Both the position numbers and the translations under genes were made by a program. The notes under the pieces were generated by a model. That model saw only the letters and a program-made list of their open reading frames with translations. It did no database searches and had not been told where the DNA came from. Positions 6,666-14,325 of a stretch of 14,585 bases of DNA are shown in pieces. Within the stretch, counting starts at the first letter, position 1; each line of letters opens with the position of its first letter. The stretch comes from Gallionellaceae bacterium. Lineage in GTDB: Bacteria > Pseudomonadota > Gammaproteobacteria > Burkholderiales > Gallionellaceae. The stretch lies in NCBI GenBank assembly GCA_021731185.1, contig JAKFXW010000213.1, forward strand, positions 1-14,585, in the 5' to 3' direction.

Positions 6666-7022
6666 ATGGACATTATTTTTCTACGCGAACTTAAGATTGA
6701 CACGCTGATCGGCGTATATGAATGGGAAAAGCGCATCCCGCAAACCTTGCAATTTGATTTGGAAATTGCGCTACCGAACAACCGTGCGGGTCAGAGCGAC
6801 GACATTGTTGATGCGTTAAATTACGCCGAAGTGGTGCAACACATTCAGGCACTTTTAAGCGAACATCATTTTAATTTACTGGAGGCGTTGGCCGAACACA
6901 TTGCACAAATGCTGCTGCGGGATTTTAACGCGCCCTGGGTGAAAATCAGCGTAGCTAAACTCAACTCAATTCGCGGCAGTCGTATGGTGGGAATCAGTAT
7001 CGAGCGTGGGAAGCGCACGTAA
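6666..7022 (+). CDS. folB: Dihydroneopterin aldolase FolB
   Basis: FolB converts 7,8-dihydroneopterin to 6-hydroxymethyl-dihydropterin and glycolaldehyde in tetrahydrofolate synthesis, in the cytoplasm. The 118-residue protein has the family's usual length and opening (MDIIFLRELKIDTLIGVYEW), the active-site Glu at about 21 (GVYEWEKRIPQ), the conserved SDDIVDALNYAEV segment (about 44-56), and the C-terminal Lys region (VKISVAKLNSIRGS, about 91-104) before GISIERG. The closely related aldolase/epimerase FolX cannot be excluded by sequence alone, but position next to plsY, as in many proteobacteria, supports FolB. No strong Shine-Dalgarno sequence is seen. The transposon ends 60 bases upstream, so its promoter may have been altered by the insertion. 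Confidence 0.92.
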   Translation: MDIIFLRELKIDTLIGVYEWEKRIPQTLQFDLEIALPNNRAGQSDDIVDALNYAEVVQHIQALLSEHHFNLLEALAEHIAQMLLRDFNAPWVKISVAKLNSIRGSRMVGISIERGKRT

Positions 7023-7039
7023 TTTTTGTAATCATTAGA

Positions 7040-7055
7040 GTGCTATGTATAGCAC
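7040..7055. terminator. Possible hairpin between convergent folB and metR
   Basis: A perfect 6-bp stem GTGCTA/TAGCAC with a 4-base loop sits in the 43-base gap between the two convergent genes, followed by ATTT rather than a full T-run. It may act as a weak bidirectional terminator. Confidence 0.4.
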
Positions 7056-7065
7056 ATTTCCATGC

Positions 7066-7986
7066 TCACAAAGGCAGTAGATTTCTCAAGCGTTTAAAAC
7101 TCACCGCACGTACTGTGTCAATAAAATCCTTCATATACGCTGCTTCGCCAGAGTGCCGACTAGTGACTGCGTATAGCTCACCGCGCAAACCATGCTTGCC
7201 GAGCTGCTTGCCAAGCACATAACCTGTTTCCAAATAACTTTGCACTGCCCAACTAGGCAGTGCAGCGATGCCACGACGACTGGCTACCAATTGCAATATC
7301 GCTACCGTTAATTCGGCGGTGCGACGTTTAGGCTCAACACCGCGTGGACGCAGGAAATTACGCACGACATCCAACATATCGTCTGACACCGGGTAGGTCA
7401 CCAGCGTTTCGCCTGCAAAATCACGCGGGGTCAAATAATCTTTGCTTGCCAGAGAATGCAGGCAAGATACCAGCCCAACGATCTCGAAGCCGAACAGTGG
7501 GTGATAAGTCGTTGCCTCCGCTTTTTTATGTTCTGACACGATGACCAAGTCTGCACGATCCCCATGCAGCAAGGCCAGTGGATCGACATGAAAACCGGAC
7601 ACTAAATCCAACTCAACTTCCGGCCAGTTGTCGCGAAATACATCCATTGCGGGCATCAGCCATTCAAAACATGTGTGGCACTCTACTGCCACGCGCAATT
7701 TCCCCGCTTGCCCTTGAATGATGCGCGCCATGTCGCGCTCTGCTTCGCTAATCATAGCAACCACGCCGTGCGCTAGCGCATGCAGTCGCTGCCCTGCAGG
7801 GGTCAAATGCAAGGGTTGGGTTTTACGTTCAAATAAAGTTGCTCCGTAATATTCTTCTAACTGCTTAATTTGATGTGAAATGGCAGACTGCGTTAAATGC
7901 ACTCTAACAGCCACTCCAGACAGTGTGCCGCAGTCTACCAAGGCCAGAATAGTATACAAATGCCGAACTTCAAGGATAGATATCAT
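7066..7986 (-). CDS. metR: LysR-type regulator MetR
   Basis: MetR is the LysR-type activator of methionine genes such as metE, with homocysteine as co-inducer. The 306-residue protein has the N-terminal winged helix-turn-helix (SAISHQIKQLEEYYGATLFE, about 34-53) followed by RKTQPLHLTPAG. It then shows MetR-like sections in the sensor domain: LRVAVECHTCFEWLMPAMD (about 96-114), SGFHVDPLALL, ETLVTYPV, and VASRRGIAALPSWAV. It is divergent from metE across a 112-base intergenic region, the arrangement seen in E. coli and many other proteobacteria. The start ATG has no good ribosome-binding site; the MISILEVRHL opening nevertheless aligns with the start of E. coli MetR. It ends close to folB, in convergent orientation. 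Confidence 0.92.
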   Translation of the reverse strand: MISILEVRHLYTILALVDCGTLSGVAVRVHLTQSAISHQIKQLEEYYGATLFERKTQPLHLTPAGQRLHALAHGVVAMISEAERDMARIIQGQAGKLRVAVECHTCFEWLMPAMDVFRDNWPEVELDLVSGFHVDPLALLHGDRADLVIVSEHKKAEATTYHPLFGFEIVGLVSCLHSLASKDYLTPRDFAGETLVTYPVSDDMLDVVRNFLRPRGVEPKRRTAELTVAILQLVASRRGIAALPSWAVQSYLETGYVLGKQLGKHGLRGELYAVTSRHSGEAAYMKDFIDTVRAVSFKRLRNLLPL

Positions 7987-8098
7987 GATGAATTAAATTG
8001 ATGCACAACATTAAAATAATGAGTTTGAATAATAATCTTGTTTTCTGCATCATGCCAGCCTTTCAAGTAGAAGCCGCTTTTTTAGCCGAGGTATAGAT
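7987..8098. promoter_or_regulatory. Divergent metR-metE control region
   Basis: This 112-base A+T-rich region must hold both promoters. A near match to the MetR box (TGAA-N5-TTCA) is TGAATTAAATTGA at 7989-8001, one base off in the right half and adjacent to the metR start, which would suit autoregulation. A further half site TGAA lies in the TTTGAATAATAATC stretch to the right. metE has a good ribosome-binding site (GAGGT, 8088-8092). I see no cobalamin or SAM riboswitch fold; the space is too short for one. Confidence 0.45.
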
Positions 8099-10387
8099 AT
8101 GATCATTGCACACAACTTAGGATTCCCGCGCATAGGCGCACAACGCGAACTCAAAAAAGCAGTAGAGACGTACTGGAAAGGTGATCTCGATGAAGCGGGT
8201 TTGCGCAGCATTGGTCAGGGGTTACGTAAGCAAAACTGGCTGTTGCAGCAAGAAGCCGGGCTGCACTTTATTCCGGTGGGCGACTTTGCTTATTACGATC
8301 AAATGCTCAACATGACCGCGCTATTGGGTGCTGCACCAAGCCGCTTTGGTTTTGCTGATGGAGCGATAAATTTGGCGCAATACTTTACGCTGGCGCGGGG
8401 CGACAAAAATAATTTCGCCATGGAAATGACCAAATGGTTTGATACCAACTACCACTATCTGGTGCCGGAATTTTTGCATACCACAGAATTCAAACTGGGT
8501 AGCGAGTGGTTGTTTGAAGAAGTAGCAGAAGCGCAAGCACTCGGCATCAAGGCTAAACCTGTGCTGATTGGCCCTCTGACTTACCTGTATCTGGGCAAAG
8601 AAAAACAGGCTGATTTAAACCGCCTGCATTTGTTGCCAAAACTGATTCCAGTGTACCAACAAATTCTGGCGCGCCTCCAGGCGCAAGGTGTGGAATGGGT
8701 GCAAATTGATGAGCCTGCACTGGTGTTGGATTTGCCGCAAGAGTGGGTAGACGCTCTGGCATCGACTTATGCAACACTCTCGCAAGGCTCACCAAAAATT
8801 TTGCTCGCCACCTATTTTGATAGCGTGGAAGAACATGCCGAAACTCTTAAGGCACTGCCTGTTGCTGGTTTACATATTGATCTGGTGCGTGCGCCGCAAC
8901 AGGCGGAATGTTTTTTGCGTAACTTTCCGAAAGACAAAATTTTATCTGCGGGTATCGTAGATGGGCGCAACATCTGGCGCTGCAATCTGATTGCTGCCTT
9001 GCAAACGCTACAAATACTACATAAAACATTGGGTGAGCGTTTGTGGGTTGCACCTAGTTGCTCGCTGCTGCACGTACCAGTGGACTTGACGCAGGAAGTC
9101 AATCTCGACCAGACATTAGAAAGCAGAACCCTCAAGAGTTGGTTGGCTTTTGCCACACAAAAATTAGCCGAAATTGCCACCTTGGCACGGGGTGTGACGT
9201 TAGGCAAGGAAGCTATTGCAACACAACTTGCGCAAACGAATGCGGCACTGGAAAGCCGTGTGTTCTCACCTAAAGTGCATGACCAGGCAATCCGGCATCG
9301 TGTCGCCGCTTTAACGCCGCATGATGCTCAACGCCAGTCTCCTTTTGCGGTGCGGATCGCTACGCAACAAGCGCGCTTTAATCTGCCCGCCTTCCCCACG
9401 ACGACCATCGGCTCCTTTCCGCAGACCGCAGACATCCGTGCCGCGCGTGCCGATTACAAAAAAGGCCGACTTAGCACCGCGCAATATCACACCAAAATGC
9501 GTACCGAAATTCGGCACGTTGTACAACTGCAAGAAGAGCTCGGTTTAGATGTATTGGTGCATGGCGAAGCCGAACGCAACGACATGGTGGAGTATTTTGG
9601 CGAGCAACTGCAAGGTTTTGCTTTCACCGAATATGGCTGGGTACAAAGCTACGGCTCGCGTTGCGTGAAGCCACCAATTATATATGGCGATGTCTCACGT
9701 CCGCATCCCATGACGGTGGAATGGGCGCAATACGCGCAAAGCCTTACCACGAAACCCATGAAGGGTATGCTCACAGGGCCCATTACAATCTTGCAATGGT
9801 CGTTTGTGCGCAATGATATTCCGCGTTCGGAAACGGCATTGCAAATTGCGCTGGCGATCCGCGATGAGGTGCAGGATTTAGAGCGGGCTGGCATCGCAAT
9901 CATCCAGATTGATGAAGCGGCCATGCGCGAAGGCTTGCCGTTGAAAAAAACTGATTGGCCGTTTTATTTGGATTGGTCAGTGCGCGCTTTTAAGGTGTGC
10001 TCTACGGGAGTCAACAATACAACGCAGATACACACGCATATGTGTTATTCAGAATTTAACGACATTCTGCCAGCCATTGCGGCGATGGACGCGGATGTCA
10101 TTACTATTGAAACTTCACGTTCGGACATGGAGCTGTTAGATGCTTTTCACGAATTTCAATATCCCAATGATATCGGCCCCGGCGTGTACGACATCCATTC
10201 ACCGCGTGTACCCAGCCCTGAAGAAATGTTGCGCCTAATGCACAAAGCACTGGCGGTTATTCCGGCGCAACGCTTGTGGATCAATCCAGATTGCGGTCTG
10301 AAAACTCGCGGCTGGCCAGAAGTAAAAACTGCATTGCAAAATATGGTTACTGTCGCCAGGCAACTGCGTGGCAGAGCAGTTGTTTGA
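8099..10387 (+). CDS. metE: Cobalamin-independent methionine synthase MetE
   Basis: MetE transfers a methyl group from 5-methyltetrahydropteroyl-triglutamate to homocysteine to make methionine, without vitamin B12, in the cytoplasm. The 762 residues compare with 753 in E. coli. The N-terminal barrel starts HNLGFPRIGAQRELKKAVE. The C-terminal catalytic barrel begins near residue 435 (FPTTTIGSFPQTADIRAAR). All four zinc ligands are present: His647, Cys649 (HMCYSEF), Glu671 (ITIETSRSDMELL) and Cys732 (NPDCGLKTRGW), each shifted by six from E. coli numbering. The loops GEAERNDMVEYFGE and GPITILQWSFVR are intact. Activation by the divergently encoded MetR is expected. The gene ends 23 bases before the convergent tyrS, with no obvious terminator between them. 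Confidence 0.98.
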   Translation: MIIAHNLGFPRIGAQRELKKAVETYWKGDLDEAGLRSIGQGLRKQNWLLQQEAGLHFIPVGDFAYYDQMLNMTALLGAAPSRFGFADGAINLAQYFTLARGDKNNFAMEMTKWFDTNYHYLVPEFLHTTEFKLGSEWLFEEVAEAQALGIKAKPVLIGPLTYLYLGKEKQADLNRLHLLPKLIPVYQQILARLQAQGVEWVQIDEPALVLDLPQEWVDALASTYATLSQGSPKILLATYFDSVEEHAETLKALPVAGLHIDLVRAPQQAECFLRNFPKDKILSAGIVDGRNIWRCNLIAALQTLQILHKTLGERLWVAPSCSLLHVPVDLTQEVNLDQTLESRTLKSWLAFATQKLAEIATLARGVTLGKEAIATQLAQTNAALESRVFSPKVHDQAIRHRVAALTPHDAQRQSPFAVRIATQQARFNLPAFPTTTIGSFPQTADIRAARADYKKGRLSTAQYHTKMRTEIRHVVQLQEELGLDVLVHGEAERNDMVEYFGEQLQGFAFTEYGWVQSYGSRCVKPPIIYGDVSRPHPMTVEWAQYAQSLTTKPMKGMLTGPITILQWSFVRNDIPRSETALQIALAIRDEVQDLERAGIAIIQIDEAAMREGLPLKKTDWPFYLDWSVRAFKVCSTGVNNTTQIHTHMCYSEFNDILPAIAAMDADVITIETSRSDMELLDAFHEFQYPNDIGPGVYDIHSPRVPSPEEMLRLMHKALAVIPAQRLWINPDCGLKTRGWPEVKTALQNMVTVARQLRGRAVV

Positions 10388-10410
10388 TTCTAAAAAATTG
10401 GCTACAAAAA

Positions 10411-11622
10411 TTAATTCACCATCACGCGCCCAAATTTTCTTTTTCCAACTTGCGCGACCACATTCGCGCCCACTTTTAACTGCAATGTTTTATCGCTGAT
10501 CCGCTCACCATCCAGCTTGATTGCGCCTTGGTCGATCATCCGCAATCCATCGGACGTGCTGTCAACCAAGCCCGCTTGTTTTAACAATTGGGCAATGCCG
10601 ATGCTGCCATTTTTCGCAGTCACCGTAATTAGCGGCATATCTTCGGGCAGCACACCTTGTTTGAAGCGCGCTTCAAATTCTGCCAAGGCCATTTCGGCAG
10701 CGGCGCGATGATGAAAGCGCGTGACCATTTCCTGCGCCAGCAATACTTTTATATCGCGCGGATTACGGCCTTGCTCAATTTCTGCGCGCCATTTAGTAAT
10801 AGTCGCCATGCTTTCTGCGGACAACAATTCCAAATATCGCCACATCAGCTCATCAGAAATGGACATGAGTTTGCCAAACATTTCCTGCGGTGCATCGGTG
10901 ATGCCAACATAGTTGCCAAGCGATTTGGACATTTTATTTACACCGTCCAAACCAATCAAAAGCGGCATGGTGAGTACGCATTGCGCGGCTTGTCCGTAAT
11001 GTTTTTGCAACTCGCGCCCCATCAGCAAATTAAATTTTTGATCAGTGCCACCCAATTCCATATCGGCTTTCAGCGCGACCGAATCATAGCCCTGCACCAG
11101 CGGATAAATAAATTCGTGGATGGCAATGGGCTGATTATTTTTATATCGTTTGCCAAAATCATCGCGCTCTAACATGCGTGCCACGGTGTGCGTGGCGGCC
11201 AGCTTGATTAAATCGACGGCATTGAACTGATCCATCCAAGTGGAATTAAAAACAATCTCTGTTTTTTCGGGATGCAATACTTTCATTACTTGCTCGCGAT
11301 AGCTCTGTGCATTGACGAGCACTTGCTCGCGACTGAGCGGTGGGCGGGTGCTGTTTTTTCCGGTGGGGTCACCGATCATGCCGGTAAAATCGCCGATCAA
11401 AAACAAAGCATGATGGCCTAAATCCTGCAACTGCCGCATTTTATTCAGTAGCACTGTGTGCCCCAGATGCAGGTCAGGCGCGGTTGGATCAAAGCCAGCC
11501 TTAATTCGTAGCGGGCGATTCAGTGCCAGCTTTTGTGCAAGCTCGGTCTCCAGCAACAACTCATCACAGCCGCGTTTGATTAACTCTACTGCCTCGGATC
11601 GAGGTATCACTTTGTTGGCCAT
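10411..11622 (-). CDS. tyrS: Tyrosyl-tRNA synthetase TyrS
   Basis: Class I aminoacyl-tRNA synthetase charging tRNA-Tyr with tyrosine in the cytoplasm. The 403-residue protein carries the HIGH signature as HLGH (residues 52-55, after AGFDPTAPDL), the GDFTGMIGDPTG loop, QGYDSVALKADMELGGTDQ in the tyrosine pocket, and KMSKS at 230-234. A C-terminal S4 RNA-binding domain (LRMIDQGAIKLDGERISD onward, about 345-400) is complete. Motif spacing and length fit the shorter TyrZ-like bacterial form. The ATG is preceded by AGGAAG at a rather long distance. Upstream lie the remains of a sensor kinase gene rather than the usual intact neighbour. No T-box or other leader is evident in the 150 bases upstream. 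Confidence 0.97.
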   Translation of the reverse strand: MANKVIPRSEAVELIKRGCDELLLETELAQKLALNRPLRIKAGFDPTAPDLHLGHTVLLNKMRQLQDLGHHALFLIGDFTGMIGDPTGKNSTRPPLSREQVLVNAQSYREQVMKVLHPEKTEIVFNSTWMDQFNAVDLIKLAATHTVARMLERDDFGKRYKNNQPIAIHEFIYPLVQGYDSVALKADMELGGTDQKFNLLMGRELQKHYGQAAQCVLTMPLLIGLDGVNKMSKSLGNYVGITDAPQEMFGKLMSISDELMWRYLELLSAESMATITKWRAEIEQGRNPRDIKVLLAQEMVTRFHHRAAAEMALAEFEARFKQGVLPEDMPLITVTAKNGSIGIAQLLKQAGLVDSTSDGLRMIDQGAIKLDGERISDKTLQLKVGANVVAQVGKRKFGRVMVN

Positions 11623-11772
11623 TCTTTATTCAATCTTCCTATAAAATTTTTCTCGCTAAGCGACGTTCTCAGACAAAATGAGGTGCGTCACTTCGCACTA
11701 TCGATTGCTCACACAATTATCTGCGTAGAGAATCACGAAACTTTGTTGCGATACATCTCGCATCTGCCGCGC

Positions 11773-12387
11773 TTAATGTTTGACCTGATTAGTGGAACGG
11801 GACAATTCAAAAAAGACATTTCCTGTTACATTTTCACGTATTGCCAATTTATAGCCCACCTGAGCTGCCCAGCGTGCCACTTGATATAAACCCACACCAA
11901 AGCCATCCTTCACGGCGACCACTATATGCAGCTCTTGATGCACTTATGACTCGAGAAAGTTGCTGCCATTGTCACATATGCTGAATAAAAATGGCTGCAC
12001 ATACAAGTTAATATGTATCTTAAATTCTGGCTCGCGTTGCCGCTTGCCTTGATCAAAGCATCCCAGCAACCCCGTAAGCAATTTCTTATGCTACATGACC
12101 GAAGGCGTGTCCTCGCCGTGGCTGAATCGCGACAACATATGTTGTAGCCCGGATAATCCTAGCCGTGGATTCCACAGCCAACTCAAGGTACACAACGCCA
12201 GTGCGGCTACTATCAGTGTGCGTAGCAATGCCCCAAAATAATTATGCCCAGCCAATGTCATAAAAGCCAAGCTGCCTAACACCAGCAAAATAGCCAGCAT
12301 AAATAACATCAGGCTATAGATCAAATCAGCCGCACTATTTGACTCTGTCCGGATTAATCTATCTGGTGTTAATTTAGTCGTTCTGCG
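11773..12387 (-). pseudogene. Remnant of a membrane sensor histidine kinase
   Basis: Reading the minus strand in one frame from 12387 to the stop at 11773-11775 gives recognisable pieces of a sensor kinase with internal stops at 12091-12093 (TAG) and 11944-11946 (TAA). The first part (from TPDRLIRTESNSAADLIYSL) has two hydrophobic helices and a WLWNPRLGLSGLQ stretch. After the first stop comes an ATPase-domain piece: LLTGLLGCFDQGKRQREPEF in the N-box position, then FSICDNGSNF with the D-x-G box. After the second stop, GFGVGLYQVARWAAQVGYKL is the G2 box, followed by a normal-looking C-terminal end FFELSRSTNQVKH. The sensor and His-phosphorylation regions that should lie in between are missing. 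An intact kinase would be over twice this size, so a large deletion plus point decay is inferred. The family identity rests on motif recognition. Confidence 0.72.
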
Positions 12388-12638
12388 CTATTCGGGTATC
12401 AACGCAACGCCTGGCAACAGTGCTGCAAGAAAAAAACCATCATCAGCAAATATTGACAAAAGCCTTGATATTTCTCTTTTTTTACTGGAAACTCCGAGTT
12501 AATTTCAGGAAAGATGGAAGGGTAGGCTGTCATTGATTCCGACATAATGTGCTATATTTCCGTCAATTATCCACTGCTTAAACCGCTCGCCCATTTACCC
12601 ATGCTATATTCGGCGATCTTTGAGGTCATATGCAATAT
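12388..12638. other. Non-coding or decayed DNA upstream of the prepilin gene
   Basis: No convincing gene is seen. It may contain more of the decayed kinase locus. A 28-codon minus-strand ORF (MGERFKQWIIDGNIAHYVGI...) lies near 12515-12600; I do not recognise it and it has no support beyond being open. The only structured site noted is the TGTC-N9-GACA palindrome listed separately. Confidence 0.4.
12528..12544. promoter_or_regulatory. Candidate upstream activator site (TGTC-N9-GACA)
   Basis: An inverted repeat TGTC/GACA lies about 95 bases upstream of the sigma-54 promoter, a usual distance for an enhancer-binding protein. CTGTC fits the reported Pseudomonas PilR half-site (C/G-TGTC). The short motif makes a chance match possible. 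Confidence 0.3.
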
Positions 12639-12656
12639 TTGGCACGATTTTTGCTA
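12639..12656 (+). promoter_or_regulatory. Consensus sigma-54 (RpoN) promoter for the prepilin gene
   Basis: TTGGCACGATTTTTGCTA matches the -24/-12 consensus (TGGCACG-N4-TTGCW) at every defined base. Transcription would start near 12665, giving a leader of about 43 bases. RpoN promoters need an enhancer-binding activator; for pilin genes this is typically PilR. Confidence 0.88.
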
Positions 12657-12707
12657 CAATAATATTTAAGAATATTAAGCTTACTCCTTAAAAGAAAGAT
12701 CAATAAA

Positions 12708-13358
12708 ATGAAACATAAACAAACGGGCTTCACTTTAATCGAAATCGCTATTGTGCTGGTGATTATCGGCCTGCTACTGGGTGGCATACTTAAGGGGCAA
12801 GAACTCATCAACAGCGCCAAGGTCAAAAACCTCGCTACCGACTTCAAGAACATCCCGGTGTTCATCTACGGCTATCAGGACAAATTCAAGGCCTTGCCGG
12901 GAGATGATGCAGCAGCAGTCGCTCACGTTGGCGCACCTACAGGCAGCGTCGGAAATGGCAACGGCATTATTGAAGGTCTTTGGAAACCTGCCATAGCGGC
13001 TGATGAATCGGCTATTTTTTGGCAACATGTCCGTTTGGCTAACTTAGCTCCGGGATCAACTACGGTAGATATTACCGCTGGCAATACATACATACCTAAG
13101 AACGCGGTTGGGGGTGCAATCGGAATAACCAGTGCGTCCAGCAACCCAATCCTTAGCTTAAAGGGATCGTATATTGTTTGCTCCGACGCTATTGCCGGAA
13201 AATTTGCCAAGCAACTTGATACCACTCTAGATGACGGCGTGGTAAATACAGGTTCTTTGCAGATAATTGCAGCCGGTGCTACTGCTGTCGGGGGAACAGC
13301 CACGTTACCTGCCGCAGTAGTAGACGACACCACCTACCTTGTCTGCATGGGGTTCTAA
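12708..13358 (+). CDS. Type IV prepilin-like protein
   Basis: A 216-residue secreted protein with a class III (prepilin) signal: a short basic leader MKHKQTG, cleaved after Gly7, then FTLIEIAIVLVIIGLLLGGI, with the Glu at mature position 5 needed for pilus/pseudopilus assembly. After processing by a prepilin peptidase the helix would anchor it in the inner membrane until assembly. The globular part is rich in Gly, Ala, Thr and Ser. It has two cysteines (about 158 and 214, in YIVCSDA and YLVCMGF) positioned like the C-terminal disulfide of pilins. It appears as a single-gene unit: a perfect sigma-54 promoter before it and a strong terminator after it, with no assembly genes nearby. The domain beyond the signal helix is not one I can assign, so a major pilin, minor pilin or type II secretion pseudopilin are all possible; own promoter and terminator favour an abundant product. 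Confidence 0.9.
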   Translation: MKHKQTGFTLIEIAIVLVIIGLLLGGILKGQELINSAKVKNLATDFKNIPVFIYGYQDKFKALPGDDAAAVAHVGAPTGSVGNGNGIIEGLWKPAIAADESAIFWQHVRLANLAPGSTTVDITAGNTYIPKNAVGGAIGITSASSNPILSLKGSYIVCSDAIAGKFAKQLDTTLDDGVVNTGSLQIIAAGATAVGGTATLPAAVVDDTTYLVCMGF

Positions 13359-13374
13359 CAAATCACCCGGCGTG

Positions 13375-13402
13375 AAAAAGCCCGCTTCGGTGGGCTTTTT
13401 TT
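13375..13402 (+). terminator. Strong Rho-independent terminator after the prepilin gene
   Basis: The stem AAAAAGCCC/GGGCTTTTT (with inner C-G and a TTCG-containing loop) ends in a seven-T run, 16 bases after the stop codon. The A/T symmetry means it can also terminate leftward transcription from the convergent gene. Confidence 0.95.
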
Positions 13403-13412
13403 ATTTCTAATT

Positions 13413-13474
13413 TTAAGGAAGCGCCGAACAAGTCAGGGTTCGACAAACTCAGGACTTGTACAGTGCTTCCTTAA
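13413..13474. mobile_element. 54-bp IS5-like miniature inverted-repeat element with TTAA flanks
   Basis: Positions 13417-13434 (GGAAGCGCCGAACAAGTC) and the reverse complement of 13453-13470 (GGAAGCACTGTACAAGTC) match at 15 of 18 bases and enclose an 18-base core containing GTTCGACAAACTC. Both sides are flanked by TTAA (13413-13416, 13471-13474), a fit to the 4-bp YTAR duplication of IS5-group elements. The left repeat matches the recalled IS5 end (GGAAGGTGCGAACAAGTC) at 15 of 18 positions. It has no coding capacity. A transcribed copy would fold into a long hairpin. It could alternatively be a REP-like repeat. Confidence 0.6.
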
Positions 13475-13499
13475 AACACGTGAGCATCAATACTGTTGC

Positions 13500-14222
13500 T
13501 TAGAAACGTAGCCCAACTTTCAAGCTAGCTGACTTGGCATCGCCAGTTTTATCACCTTCCAACGCAATATTCATTAAGCCTAAATTCAAATTGCCGCCTA
13601 TGAATATTTTAGATTTGGAGAAGCTTTCTTCTTTCAGCGCAGCCCCGACATTCGGTGTGCTGGTTACCCACACTTGTCCTACGCCTGCATAGGGTGTGAA
13701 CATCAAAAATCCTTTAGAGATGGAGACATCCAAACTTTTTGTGTCCAAGTCCAATTGATCCACACCAGTCAATTTGGTAAACGCGCCGCGCACTGCAACT
13801 GCAGGCATAGCCATACCGCCTGCTAAGGGCGAGTAACGTATTTCGCCGCCAAATAGTGAAATGTTGGTGGTGGGAACCTTGGAAATAAAGGCCGCAATAT
13901 CGAAGTTCATCGGCAGTCCTTTGGCCACATGTAGCTTGGGTACAATCAACGTTTTGATAGAATCATTGCTAGCTGTAGCAGTATTCAGAAAAGCCGTGCT
14001 ACGTGAAATATCCGTTGCGGTAACGACGATGCCTACGTCAAAGCCAAGAATGCCAAGCGGTTCGGCCGGGGTCACGGGTTTGTAGCTGAGTGCTGAGCCT
14101 AGGTCTTCAGATAAAGTTTTAAATTGAGCTTGAAGCAGTGCGTTCAATGCGTTGATGTCTGCGGCAGCAGCTGGTTGTGCAATAAAAGCCAAGGTGCAGA
14201 TTAACGGTAATATTTTCTTCAT
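13500..14222 (-). CDS. Putative outer-membrane beta-barrel protein of unknown function
   Basis: A 240-residue protein with a typical Sec signal peptide (MKKILPLICTLAFIAQPAAAA, cleavage likely after an Ala near residue 20). The mature part alternates polar and hydrophobic residues in many short strands and ends in LKVGLRF, a C-terminal Phe as recognised by the BAM outer-membrane assembly machinery. Segments such as GGEIRYSPLAGG, SISKGFLMFTPYAGVGQVWV and NLNLGLMNIALEGDKTGD look like barrel hairpins. I chose the ATG at 14220-14222 rather than a GTG four codons upstream, because the latter lies within the AGTGAG ribosome-binding site. No function can be assigned, and neighbours give no clue. It converges on the prepilin gene across the miniature element. 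Confidence 0.85.
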   Translation of the reverse strand: MKKILPLICTLAFIAQPAAAADINALNALLQAQFKTLSEDLGSALSYKPVTPAEPLGILGFDVGIVVTATDISRSTAFLNTATASNDSIKTLIVPKLHVAKGLPMNFDIAAFISKVPTTNISLFGGEIRYSPLAGGMAMPAVAVRGAFTKLTGVDQLDLDTKSLDVSISKGFLMFTPYAGVGQVWVTSTPNVGAALKEESFSKSKIFIGGNLNLGLMNIALEGDKTGDAKSASLKVGLRF

Positions 14223-14325
14223 TTGGAAACTCACTTTCTTAATTAAAAATTAAAATTTGGCGATTCGGTGGAAATTCGCAACGCTAGTTAAACCTATTGC
14301 AGTTTTAATGTCAAAAAAAAATACA

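Noticed and set aside
7987..8098. Riboswitch upstream of metE
   Set aside because: Only 112 bases separate metR and metE, with no extended stem structure or anti-terminator; MetR control explains regulation.
11683..11889. 68-codon plus-strand open frame upstream of tyrS
   Set aside because: It is antisense to the C-terminal part of the kinase remnant and has no recognisable features.
12091..12324. Independent small two-helix membrane protein (77 aa, minus strand)
   Set aside because: The same frame continues past its stop into recognisable kinase ATPase motifs, so it is better explained as the N-terminal piece of a pseudogene.
14284..14292. GCTAGTTAA near the second IS as a relic of the first transposon's end
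   Set aside because: Only about 8 bases match, with no flanking duplication or further similarity; likely chance.
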